DNA from: Haemaphysalis longicornis
Taxonomy: Eukaryota; Arthropoda; Arachnida; Ixodida; Ixodidae
DNA: 64,000 nucleotides
Reading direction: 5' to 3'
NCBI GenBank assembly: GCA_013339765.2
Contig: CM023449.1
Location: forward strand, 119,106,957-119,170,956
In this document: positions 36,397 to 46,660 of the stretch, piece after piece
Layout: each line of letters begins with the position of its first letter
Position numbering within the stretch: position 1 is the stretch's first letter
Notes under the pieces: generated by a model
Databases searched by the model: none
Seen by the model: the letters and a program-made list of their open reading frames with translations, nothing else
Told to the model about the DNA's origin: nothing
Made by a program: the position numbers and the translations under genes

Positions 36397-38078
36397 TCAC
36401 AACGTCCGAGAAAACTTCACGCTTTGTAGGGATGTAGCCTCCCCGTCACTCTCGCCTATTTCAGCGGAAGCCTTGCCGACTCCACAGTGAAGAAGTCGCT
36501 TATGAGCGTTGTCAATGGAGTGGTTACAACGGTCATCTCTGGGTTCCAGTAGCCGGCGTTTCTTTTCTTGTAAGGAGCAGTTAAGATTCCTTCCTTTTCC
36601 AAGGTGGCCCTTCGCTATTTTTCCTGCGTGGTCATCGCTCTTGCCTTGCCTCAGACTTATCGTGGGGTCTTGTGCCTTCGTTTGAAGAAAGTCGTCGAGG
36701 TAACCTATGAGGTCTGGATAGGGCATTCTTGGCGTCGTCGGCCATAGAGACTGGTGTGGACTCATATCGCACTTCAACGTCATGGCGCACTTTCACCAAC
36801 CCAATGGAACCTTTGAACTTGCGCAATGCATCTTCATCTGGATGGGGAATCGAAGTGTTCTTTAGACCAACAGTATCTACCTTCCGAAACCGCCGAAAAG
36901 AGCAAGGTCGGTCCTCATTATCGTGCGTGTCTGTGCGGAGAACACAGACGAGGGTGCTGCCTTTGCATCTATTGCTCGCTCGCAGAGATAACGGTCCTTG
37001 TAAGGTTCCATCCCAGGCTTGGGCTGACGGCGACCAAAGCAGGATTCGTTTCTTTCCCACTGTACGTGGCTCGTTTTTGGCGCGAACGTCCATCTGGTCG
37101 GATCCAATTAGAAGGCTTACTCCTTGCTTGAACTCCATACCTGGGAACGCAATGGTGTCAGCCAGAGCTTCCCTCTGAGACCAGGCGTTGCAGAAGCGTG
37201 TTGCCCTTCGGTGCTTTCAGCCACGTCTTCACAAATGAAAGGCACGACGATGTGGCGTCGACCTCAGCTACGTGCTGTCATGTTGACTGCGGAGGTCGCT
37301 CTGACAACTTATACTTCTTCTTGGTACCAGTCCAGATCGGCCGAAAGCACTGATGGCCAGATCGACTTCTCCAATTGCGCTAACTTAGCTCTGAGGCGAC
37401 GTCTTGTCGGATGAAAGTCCCTGGCTGCCATTGTCAAAAATTCCACGGACGTAGCAGCAATGCGAAGATGCCATAATCCACGCCCGAACGTCTGTAGTAG
37501 GACGTCGCTGGAGAGTCGCGAGATGGCTGGTTTTGCGCGTGTTGACGTGCATCGCTGCATGTCGCGTCTCTGCAGCCGATTCGGATGGTTTTCGAGGCGC
37601 GGTGAGCAGTGCCCATCGTGGGTAGCATGTCCGTCGCCTACATGCCCCACACCGGACCTTTCTTCGGCACCTCCGTACGAGATGTCCCTTGGCAGTAACA
37701 TCTGAAGCATCGGCCGTCACTTGCTAGGCGAGTTCGCTTGCCGGCCAAAGGATGTCGCTCGGACATTCTTTCCGCGCTGTGATCTTTGCCGGGAGCAGAA
37801 GAAGCAAGACGAAGTCTGTGCCTTGTTGTGGCAGGACGGCAGTGGTAGGAATAGAACTGCTGCTTCTTGGGCCCTCGGTCAGCCTCCTCACTTCGTTGAG
37901 GCTTGCTGATCTGGAAGCTTCTTTCCCTGCACTCTACTTCCACTCGCAGGAAGACAGCAGATGTTCTACGTCCTGGGCAGAAGAACTCTGACTGCTCGTG
38001 GAAGCGGCGCTGGCTGCAAGGCTCTGCTGTTGTGAAGTAATCGACAATAATGTCGCCAGGTATCACCTTTAAAAGCAC
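36397..38078 (-). pseudogene. Pao gag C-terminus, zinc knuckle and protease, frame-broken
   Basis: From 38078 the frame reads a LLKVIPGDIIVDY-type block and EVECRERSF, then half a CCHC knuckle (CFRC). The other half (GHLVRRC) lies in a second frame at about 37670, so a frameshift falls inside the knuckle. Near 37430 comes the protease active site DNGSQ, with its usual TFIR continuation displaced to another frame. Further on, at 37138-36632, VSLLIGSDQMD and the CSFRRFRKVDTVGL block mark the end of the Pao protease region. The sequence then loses similarity, where the polymerase should begin. Confidence 0.7.
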
Positions 38079-38244
38079 TTCAATTCAGGCATTGCCGCGT
38101 AATAAGAAATGCCACCGCCAAGCTTTCCATGTCCGCGCCGGTTCGTTTTGCACGTGGTCGTACAGCTTCCTCAATGCCGGGCACGTTGCTGGTTGAAATC
38201 GACAGGCCTGAGCTTCCGCAGATTTTCAAAATGCTTCAGCTCGA

Positions 38245-38890
38245 TCAATTTGGAATTGCCAAAACCGATTCTTCAGATATTAAAGAGCATCTTGATAACA
38301 GGACTCTGTCACTTGCAGGCCAGCAACCGGCTTCAGCAGCAGCTCCGTCAAGAAGCGAAGCAAGTAATGAAAAGCGGTCAATATTGGACAGCCGGGGATT
38401 CTCGTGGACGAATGTCGAAAGATGTCCCAAAAAGGTTGCCAACCGTGCGGTTTAATCGCTCCGTCGAAGCGCAACAGTTCTAGCTTTGGGAGACGTGCTC
38501 CAAACTCACGAGTCGATGGCATGGGTTTTCCGGTAGACCGTCGCAGCCCGGCGGTCTCCGCTGGCGTCTTCCAATGGAGGAGCAGTCTGGAGCGTCGAAG
38601 ATGACCTCAACACCTCCATGTGATGCTCGAGTAAAGCCAGTGCGCTGGTCGCTGCGGTCGTCATACTCCATGACCGAAGCGTAGTCTTCGGCTGCCTGGG
38701 CGTCGGTCAGGTGGGCTTCGAGTTCGGCGTTGAGCGCAGACAATGCTGAATTGCTTGCTCGAAGACGCCCGTGAAAGACACGAAGGACGGAAAGGTCCAA
38801 CTGCTGAGACTGTAGCAGCTGGTCCACCTCGCTGATTATCTTCGTGTTCATAGCCCGCCGTGACGCGCGCTTGTTCTTGATACGTTCCAT
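38245..38890 (-). pseudogene. Pao gag N-terminal part (DUF1759-like)
   Basis: An ATG at about 38890 begins a basic, helical stretch with heptad-like Leu spacing. After a frame change at about 38520 comes LPKLELLRFDGAIKPHGWQP, followed by FWDIFRHS. This is the LPKLxLPxFxG...WxxFWDxF signature of the DUF1759 domain of Pao gag. VAGLQVTESCYQDAL then matches the repeated Y-x-x-AL end of that domain. Frame breaks make it non-functional. Confidence 0.8.
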
Positions 38891-38978
38891 GCCGGTCGTA
38901 GCTGAAGAAAAGGCTCACCCAGCTCGTAAAAAGAAGGCTCGCCGCGATGCTGGCTTGCTTCCCGGGTTTCGGCACCAG

Positions 38979-39179
38979 TGTTACGAGTCGGGAAGCCGTT
39001 CTTCAGCGTTTATTGGCGCCGTGGAGAGAGCGACGCAAAGCCGTGCATGGTCGTTCCAGCGCAGCGTTCCGAACTCTCGCGCGTGCCTGCTGCATTCCCC
39101 GTGCGTGCAAACGCGCCACTTTCTTCTCGTCGCCTCTATCATCATCCCCATGTTGGCGGTAAATTACAAATCCGCAACA
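38979..39179 (-). repeat. Pao 5' LTR (201 bp)
   Basis: This is the upstream LTR on the minus strand, followed inward by the tRNA-Phe-type primer binding site at about 38961-38978. It is almost identical to the 3' LTR. Confidence 0.9.
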
Positions 39180-39184
39180 CATGT

Positions 39185-39697
39185 ATTCTATGCCAATAAA
39201 CACCTACTATACTCGAATCAGTCAAGGTGTAGTGACCAAGCAGAGACTGCTTCTCCAACAACAAGAACGGTTATTGAAGCGATAGCGCGGCTTAAATAGT
39301 TCAGCGCCGATGCTTATCGGCGCTCACAAAAGATAAGATTATTCAAACTTCGTTGTGTAAACCTTGTTGCAGCGAAAACGATAGCGGCGTTTTGCTACAG
39401 TGACTTGCTGCGGCAGCCAGCGAGTGACGTAAAAAAAATCGCCCCCGCGCGGGAAAGGCCGGGTCGCCGCGCCAATGGCAGCGGCGAGGAGGAGTGGCGA
39501 GGAGTGGCCGGGCAAATTTTAGGGCCCAGCCCTTTCGCGGCCGTTTCTGGGCTCAGCAGCGTCAGCGTCCTAACTGAGTGAATGATGACAAGACGACGGG
39601 TGGAAGAAATGCTATGCCCGAGGACGCGGGTTCGATTCCCGCCAGCGGTAGCCGTTTTCCTGATGGAAGAAACATCCCCCTCGCGAGGGGCATGATC
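39185..39697. repeat. Repetitive flank with SINE-type B box
   Basis: It contains an 8-bp hairpin GCGCCGAT-GCTT-ATCGGCGC at about 39306. At 39620-39650 GGTTCGATTCCCGCC is a B-box-like string with a plausible T-arm. The last 30 bp (ACATCCCCCTCGCGAGGGG then CATGATC) repeat the edge of block X described at 44.1 and 46.6 kb. No gene is seen. Confidence 0.45.
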
Positions 39698-40129
39698 AAA
39701 CGCAGAGCATTTCCGGGGGCGCACGACGTTAAGTAGTTTGCGTTACGTTAATGTTGCTGCACTTGTGGCAAATGCTGACGAGAGAGCGCGGCGATGAGTG
39801 CGTTCCAGCCTCGCCTTTATCACGCCACGATCGCGCCACTCGCGCGCGATGCTGACGTCGCGATCACGCCACAGATGTTGATGCCGCGACGCGCGCGCCC
39901 CCACCTGTCGGGCGCGAACCGACCGCGGAGAGAGCGCGCGATGCGAGCGGAGAGTAGGCGAGGAGGAGCGGTGCTGACGAGATAGCGCGGTGATGAGCGC
40001 GTTCCAGCCTCGCCGACAACCGCCTTTATCACGCCACGATCGCGCCGACAGGGCGCGCCTGCGAGCGATGCGGACAACTACGGACGCCAAGAACGGGTGA
40101 CATCGTGAGTTAAAAAATGCTCTGCATTT
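39698..40129 (+). mobile_element. Hairpin-ended element M, copy a (432 bp)
   Basis: It begins AAACGCAGAGCATTTCCGGG and ends AAATGCTCTGCATTT, and shares the left 100 bp (CGCACGACGTTAAGTAGTTT and onward) with copy b at 46661. The interior lacks the tRNA-like module of the other copies. Instead it carries an internal duplication around GCGTTCCAGCCTCGCC (39802 and 40000) and CGCCACGATCGCGCC. It has no coding capacity. Confidence 0.75.
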
Positions 40130-40440
40130 AAAAGAGAAGGAAAGGCGCATGCTCGCCTGCCCGTCCTGCACGTCACCGCACGACGTCACTTGCTACAATA
40201 TCACATCGCCAGCTTGGCGCCTGTTCTGCACGTCACCGCACAACGTCACTCGGCACGATATCACACAAGGCAAGCACAGAAGCATGTGGTACAATGCTAT
40301 ATGGCCTTTATGCTGTAACAGAAGAGGTGTTAAAACAATAAACTGCTGATTGGAGTTCACACACCAAAATAGGCCGGAAGCATTTATGGCCCATTTTTTC
40401 CCTCCATACACCGCAACGCCGCAACAGTACAGAAAAAAAT
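40130..40440. repeat. Diverged 60-bp tandem pair and flank
   Basis: TGCACGTCACCGCAC followed by ACGTCACT occurs near 40167 and again near 40228, each followed by a GATATCACA or AATATCACA string. No gene is seen. Confidence 0.5.
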
Positions 40441-40510
40441 ATGGCTAGCCAAAAGGTTGTTTCAGCTCAAGAATTAATCACCTTAGACTGGTTTCCCCTC
40501 GCTTGCTTTT

Positions 40511-41205
40511 AAAGACGATAGTCTTTCTTGGGCTACTTAAACCCAGAAATTTTGGTCTGTCTGTATGTCTGTCCGTCTGTCTGTCTGTGACTCGATCTAT
40601 CCGTCTATGTCCGGTGTAATGTTCATACTTGTCAACATTGTTGAAGAAGAACAAGACATTACGCAAATATGAGACAACAAATAGTACAGAACAAATAATA
40701 CAGAAGTGATATTCGCAGTGTTCCTTTATAAAAAAAATCACACATGCTTGACTTTTCGAAATTAAATACTTCATCAACTGCAGCAAAAGAATTCACTCCG
40801 CCGTCGCCTGCTGTCGCCAGCGCCACTATAGCTTCTGGCACCATTTTAAGAAATCAACCGGCAACAGTTACGCATGGTTCCACTAGATAGGTTCCACGTT
40901 CTGCTTGCAACGCACGTGAGTAGGGAAACGCGGTTCTGTAAACGTTGAAGTAGGGCGCCTCCATTAACGCGCGTCTTCGCCGTACGGCAGCGTTCGCATC
41001 GAGACACCCGGTTTGGAGCAGTAACACGCGGGAAATTTAGAATGATTTAAGCAAACATTTGGCGTCTTTACCTTGGGAGGAGCACGACGCAAGAGGAACA
41101 ACATGAGAGGTGAGCGGGAAAGCAAAGGGAGGCATTTACTTCACAAAAGCCAATAAAGACTATCGTCTTTTGACGGCATTTGCAACGAAAGGAGCAGATA
41201 CGCGT
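40511..41205. mobile_element. Hairpin-ended element H, copy 1 (about 695 bp)
   Basis: It starts with AAAGACGATAGTCTTT (6-bp stem, GATA loop). It carries the inverse, AAAGACTATCGTCTTT, at 41155-41170, about 35 bp before its right boundary (CGCGTCCAATTT). It is absent from the matching place in the right P arm, where GCTTGCTTTTTGTTG is continuous, which fixes both ends and implies a T-run target. It contains a GTCT/GTCC microsatellite at 40554-40590. There is no convincing gene. The second copy is at 47.36-48.11 kb. Confidence 0.85.
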
Positions 41206-42440
41206 CCAATTTTTTGTTGTTATCTCTGTCTCAATGTATGACGATCCTAGATGTGCGGATAGTGAACGTAGTCGCCAAAACAGTTGTATATTGCACCGGG
41301 CACAGCCGGGCAAAAGCCTTCCTGAAATCCCAGTGGCCGGAGTGCGGTGCTGCCGGAAGTGTACCAAACGATGCGCGGATGACGGTAGAAAAATCTTTGC
41401 CCAGATTGCGGGCTAATGCTCTTAACAAGAAATTCGCTGAACTTTCCTCAGTTTAGGGTTCTCCATTCAGTCGGAATAAGCGCCGGGTGTGTGTCACAGG
41501 CCGGCGTAGCGAAGCCGGCATATGCATGGCGCTGACTCAACTGCTCCGAAAGTTCAACTGCTCCGAAAGTTACTCACAGTGTCACCGTCAGCACCGTTTC
41601 CGCAGGTTGTCATGCTACAGGTATAGACTACGATGTAAATGAGTTTCGCGTGTGTGTGCTTACCTAACCCAGCGTAGCAATCATACCTCACCGAACGCCG
41701 GTTACGCTTTCCAGTATCATACCTCAGATATTGATGACTACCCTGGACAAGGCAATAAAGCGTAAATTGCGGTAACACTCTACAAAAAGTATGATGGCTA
41801 ATGCAACATTATACTCGGGAATCAGCACACGACAAAAAATTTGTTTCTGCGTCGTCTTGTCGTAAGGTGAGCGCTCATCTGTTACATTTATCCTGCGCGA
41901 GCAGCACGCAGGTGGGCTTATAGAGTAATCCGCGTCCGCGACTGAAGTCTTCTCCAAAGCATCCTAATACGATAGAAGGAGCCTGCAGAATCAATCCCAA
42001 ACTAAAATCAAAGGGCCTGAGCAGATACCACATTCTTCCAAAGACACCTTTTATCGCTTGTGAACTGCCTGTAAAACTGCAGCCGCCCGGCGATCAGCCG
42101 TTCTTTGAAGTCGAAAAATAAGAGACAGTGAACCCGCAGCTTGTGTGTGTGATTGCTAAGTGGTTCATTCCTTGATATAGCTCCGCCTTTGAACACGACT
42201 ATAGTTCAGCGTCATAGTCCCCCCCACAAAGTGTTTCGAAATAGCCGTGCATTTCGCTTCTAGTTTGTTCTGTTCAGTCCTACGTTTTCGAAGTTTAGAG
42301 CAACTTCTTTAGCATTTCCGAAACTACGGTGGGTTTTTTTAAAATGCAGAGCATTTCAGTAACTCACGATGTCACCCGCGTTGACGTCCGCAGTCCGCAC
42401 CGTCGTTGTTCCTACTATATATAGAAAAAAAATACCATCC

Positions 42441-42518
42441 GGCGCCCGGTTTCGATCCCCCGACCCTGCGGGCGGAACGCAATGTACATGGTGCTCTACC
42501 CACTGCACCACAAAGCCG
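42441..42518 (-). repeat. tRNA-like module (SINE head), copy 1
   Basis: The minus strand reads a tRNA-like sequence with the A box near TGGTGCAGTGGGTAGAGC and the B-box region GGATCGAAACC. It is a SINE-type head, not a functional tRNA. Sister copies lie at 46814 and 61256. Confidence 0.65.
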
Positions 42519-42538
42519 ACACAGAATGGGACGCTACT

Positions 42539-43951
42539 CATCATCATCATCATCACCAGCCTATCTACGCCCACTGCAGCGCAAAGCCCTCTCCCAAAGG
42601 CCTCTACCTCGGTCCTGTGCCAACTGTGACCAATTTATCCCCGCAAACTTCTTGATCTCATCTGCCCATCTAACTTTCTGCCGCCCCCTGCAACGCTTGC
42701 CTTCTCTAGGGACCCACTCTGTTACCCTTAATGACCAGCGGGTATCTTGGCTTCGCATTACATGCCCTGCCCACGTCAATTTCTTCTTCTTAATTTCTGC
42801 TAATATGTCTTTAACACCACTTTGCTCCCTGGCCCACTCCGCTCTCTTCTTGTCCCTTAATGTTACACCTATCATTTTCCGCTCCATTGTCCGCTGAGTC
42901 GTTCTCAATTTAAGTTGAACCCTCTTAGTGAGCCTCCAAGTTTCTGCCCCGTAGGCGAGTACCGGTAAGATGCAGCTGTCATACACTTTCTTCTTCAGCG
43001 ACAATGGTAGGGTGCTATTCATTACCTGTGAATGTCTGCCATATGCACCCCACCCCATTCTGATCCTTCTAATTATCTCTGCCTCATGGTTGGGATTTGT
43101 TGTCACAACTTGGCCTAAGTAGATATATTCGCTTACCACTTCCACTGCCTGGCCACCTATCTCAAACTGCTGTGCTGCCCGAGGTTATTGATCATTACTT
43201 TAGTTTTCTGCATATTAATTTTTCAGGCCCACGGTTCTACTCTGTTCGCCCGTGCGGAAAGCCTGCTTTGCAATTCGTCCCCCGAGTTACTTAGCAAGGC
43301 AACGTCATCAGGAAATCTGAGGTTACTGAGGTATTCTCCATTAACCCTTACTCCCACCTGTTCTCAATCCAGCGTTCTGAATACTTGTTGTAAGCATGTT
43401 GTGAATAACATTGGAGAGATTGTGTCTCCTTGTCTGACACCCTTCCTTATAGGTATTTTACTGCTCTCCCTATGGAGGATGATGGTAGCTGTAGACCCAT
43501 TGTAGATATCCTTTAGTATTCTTACATAATGCTCATCTACCCCCTGGTTCCGTAATGCCTGAATGACTGCTAGGTTTCGACAGAGTCAAATGCTTCTCAT
43601 AATCTATGAAGGCTATATATAGGGGTTCAGTATACTCAGGCGCACTTTCTATCACCTGATTGATTGTGTGAATATGGTCCATTGTTGAATAACCTTTACG
43701 GAACCCTGCTTGTCCTTTAGGTTGACTGAAATCTAAGGTTGCAGAGATTCGGTTAGCGATTACCTTGGTAAATACCTTGTAGACGACTGACAGTAAGCTT
43801 ATCGGCCTGTAATTTTGCAAGTCCTTCATGTCGCCTTTCTTATGGATTAGGATAATGTTCGCGTTCTTCCGAAATTCCGGTACCATTGCGGTCATTAGGC
43901 AGTGCGTCGGTCATTAGGCATTGCGTGGGACTCCGATGGATACGCCAATTC
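42539..43951 (-). pseudogene. RTE-like LINE, 5'-truncated, with 11-bp target duplication
   Basis: GGGACGCTACT flanks the insertion on both sides (42528-42538 and 43952-43962). The 3' end is the (ATG)n tail at 42539-42557, read on the minus strand. Downward from 43895, the frame gives NYRPISLLSVVYKVFTKVIA, then GQAGFRKGYSTMDHI and FIDYEK (motif A). After a frame change comes LRFPDDVALLSNS, where motif C is PDD although ADD is usual. The last frame (43145-42561) contains YIYLGQVVTTNPN, VLAYGAETW and LTWAGHVMR, typical of the RTE-type ORF2 C-terminus. Frameshifts make it dead on arrival or since. Confidence 0.85.
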
Positions 43952-44097
43952 GGGACGCTACTAACGCGCCTTATATCCTTGACTCATTCAAATTACTGCT
44001 GACGAGCGCTCTCTCGTCAGCAGTTGCCACAAGTGCAACAACATTACCGTAACGCAAAATACTTAACGTCGTGCGCCCCCGAAAATGCTCTGCATTT

Positions 44098-44770
44098 GAT
44101 CGTGCCCCTCGCGAGGGGGATGTTTCACTGCGCCTTCCTACTGGCCAGTGCACTCGCCGCCATCTGTCGGATGATGTGCGAACCCTTTGCGGCTGATGGC
44201 GCGCGATTTGAAACGACATTTCTCCTCTTTTTCTTTCTTTCTTTCTTTCTCATGTAATTAATAAAAACAAAATAATGTAACGTCACTAACGGTATAAAAA
44301 TAGTCTAACCATTCCCCTATGCCTCCTTTGGCGTTGTAGACTGCCGGCATTTCTTTCTGTATTTCCTAACGAGCCCCTCATTTCCAATCCCTTTTCAGTT
44401 CCGTATCTCCCCGCCGCGGCCATGAAGAGAAGGCGGCCGGCCGTTTCCTATATCCTCGTTTAAACGTGATACTGGCAAAGTGCGAGGTTGGTTTTGTCTG
44501 GCAGCGCCTACAACGAATGCGACTTCGTTTCATATATACACGTCGTAGCAAATTATGTTTCGGTGATGTGATTACACCAATACCTAACAATAACTCGTGC
44601 CTTTTATGGGAATATAAACCACGCGAAACTTTTAAGCATATTCAAAGGCTGTGCGTCGTTAAATATGTGCCCAATCATGCCCTATAGTAAGAATAAAGTG
44701 TGTTAATGAAACCACGGAAAAATAAGTGGTCTACAAGTTGCGAAGGAACACAAAAGCTTGTACGAGAATG
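44098..44770 (+). repeat. Block X, left copy
   Basis: This 673-bp block is inverted relative to 45988-46660. It starts GATCGTGCCCCTCGCGAGGG and includes a (CTTT)n run near 44230. It encodes nothing recognisable. Confidence 0.85.
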
Positions 44771-45987
44771 AAAAAAACCCACCGTAGTTTCGGAAATGCT
44801 AAAGAAGTTGCTCTAAACTTCGAAAACGTAGGACTGAACAGAACAAACTAGAAGCGAAATGCACTGCTATTTCGAAAGACTTGGAGGGGGGGGGGGGCTA
44901 TGACGCTGAACTATAGTCGTGTTCAAATGCGCAGCTATATCAAGGAATGAACAACTTAGCAATAACACACACAATCTGCGGGTTCACTGTCTCTTATTTT
45001 TCGACTTCAAAGAACGGCTGATCGCCGGGCGGCTGCAGTTTTACCGGCAGTTCACAAGCGATAAAAGGTGTCTTTGGAAGTGTGTGGTATCTGATCAGGC
45101 CCTCTGATTTTAGTGTGGGATTGATTATGCAGGCTCCTTCTATCGTATTAGGATGCTTTGGAGAAGACTTCAGTCGCGGACGCGGATTACTCTATAAGCC
45201 CACCTGCGTGCTGCTCGCGCAGGATAAATGTAACAGATGAGCGCTCACCTTACGACAAGACGACGCAGAAACAAATTTTTTGTCGTGTGCTGATTCCCGA
45301 GTATAATTTTGCATTAGCCATCATACGTTTTGTAGAGTGTTACTGCAATTTACGCTTTATTGGCTTGTCCAGGGTAGTCATCAGTATCTGAGGTATGATA
45401 CTGGAAAGCGTAACCGGCGTGCGGTGAGGTGTGATTGCTTCGCTGGGTTAGGTTAGCACACACACGCGAACCTCATTTACATCGTAGTGTATACCTGTAG
45501 CATGACAACCTGCGGAAACGGTGCTGACGGTGACACTGTGAGTAACTTTCGGAGCAGTTGAATTAGCGGAGCAGTTCGAACTTTCGGAGCAGTTGAGTCA
45601 GCGCCATGCATATGCCGGCTTCGCGACGCCGGCCTGTGACACACACCCGGCGCTTATACGGACCGAATGGAGAACCCTAAACTGAGGAAAGTGCAGCGAA
45701 TTTCCTGTTAAGAGCATTAGCCCGCAATCTGGGCAAAGATTTTTCTACGTCATCCGCGCATCGTTTGGTACACTTCCGGCAGCACGGCACTCCGGCCACT
45801 GGGATTTCAGGAAGGCATTTGCCCGGCTGTGCCCGGTGCAATATACAACTGTTTTGGCGACTACGTTCACTATCCGCACATCTTGGATCATCATACCTTG
45901 AGACAGAGATAACAACAAAAAGCAAGCGAAGGAAAACCAGTCTTAGGAGACTAATTCTTGAGCTGAAACAACCTTTTGGCTAGCCAC
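44771..45987 (-). repeat. Block P, right copy (uninterrupted)
   Basis: This is the inverse of 40441-42341 without element H. A G run of about 13 lies at 44886-44898. Frames here and in the left arm (for example 41724-41957 and 45158-45391) look conserved, but all five differences between that pair change the amino acid, and the frames start with TTG. I therefore treat them as non-coding. Confidence 0.85.
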
Positions 45988-46660
45988 ATTTTCATTCCCG
46001 TACGAGCTATTGTGTTCCTTCGCCACTTGTAGACCATTTATTTTTTCGTGGTTTCATTAACAAACATTATTCTTACTATAGGGCATGATTGGGCACATAT
46101 TTAACGACGCACAGGCTTTGAATATGCTTAAAAGTTTCGCGTGGCTTATATTCCCATAAAAGGCACGAGTTATTGTTAGGTATTGGGTAATCACATCACC
46201 GAAACATAATTTGCTACGACGTGTGTATATGAAATGAAGTCGCATTCGTTGTAGGCGCTGAAAGACAAAACAAACCTCGCACTGTGCCAGTATCACGTTT
46301 AAACGAGGAGATAGGAAACGGCCGGCCGCCTTCTCTTCATGGCCGCGGCGGGGAGATACGGAACTGAAAAGGTTTTGGAAATGAGGGGCTCGTTAGGAAA
46401 TACAGAAAGAAATGCCGGCAGTCTACAACGCCAAAGGAAGCATAGGGGAATGGTTAGACTATTTTTATACCGTTAGTGACATTACATTATTTTGTTTTTA
46501 TTAATTACATGAGAAAGAAAGAAAGAAAAAGAGAAGAAATGTCGTTTCAAATCGCGCGCCATCAGCCGCAAAGGGTTCGCACATCATCCGACAGATGGCG
46601 ACGAGTGTACTGGCCAGTACGAAGACGTAATGAAACACCCCCCTCGCGAGAGGCACGATC
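45988..46660 (-). repeat. Block X, right copy
   Basis: This is the inverse of 44098-44770, equal in length, with a (GAAA)n run near 46510. Confidence 0.85.

Larger units (their letters stand above)
35983..39179 (-). mobile_element. BEL/Pao LTR retrotransposon, complete ends, internally deleted
   Basis: Two 201-bp LTRs (35983-36183 and 38979-39179) begin TGTTACGAG and end CCGCAACA, read on the plus strand. I see a single difference between them (CCCCATGCG against CCCCGTGCG). The element is flanked by the 5-bp duplication CATGT (35978-35982, 39180-39184). In the minus orientation the primer site after the 5' LTR reads TGGTGCCGAAACCCGGGA, complementary to the 3' end of animal tRNA-Phe. A purine-rich GGTGGGCGCGGAGGA precedes the 3' LTR. 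The interior of 2.8 kb holds gag and protease pieces only. No reverse transcriptase, RNase H or integrase motif is present, so it must have been mobilised in trans. Confidence 0.9.
42342..44097 (-). mobile_element. Hairpin-ended element M, copy c, split by a LINE
   Basis: The ends are AAATGCAGAGCATTT (42342) and AAATGCTCTGCATTT (44083-44097). Without the LINE and one 11-bp duplication its length is 332 bp, exactly that of copy b. It includes a tRNA-like module at 42441-42518 on the minus strand. Confidence 0.85.

Noticed and set aside
40478..40844. Minus-strand frames inside element H
   Set aside because: The second H copy has only a loosely similar, differently broken frame. No transposase motif is present, and part of the frame is encoded by the GTCT microsatellite.
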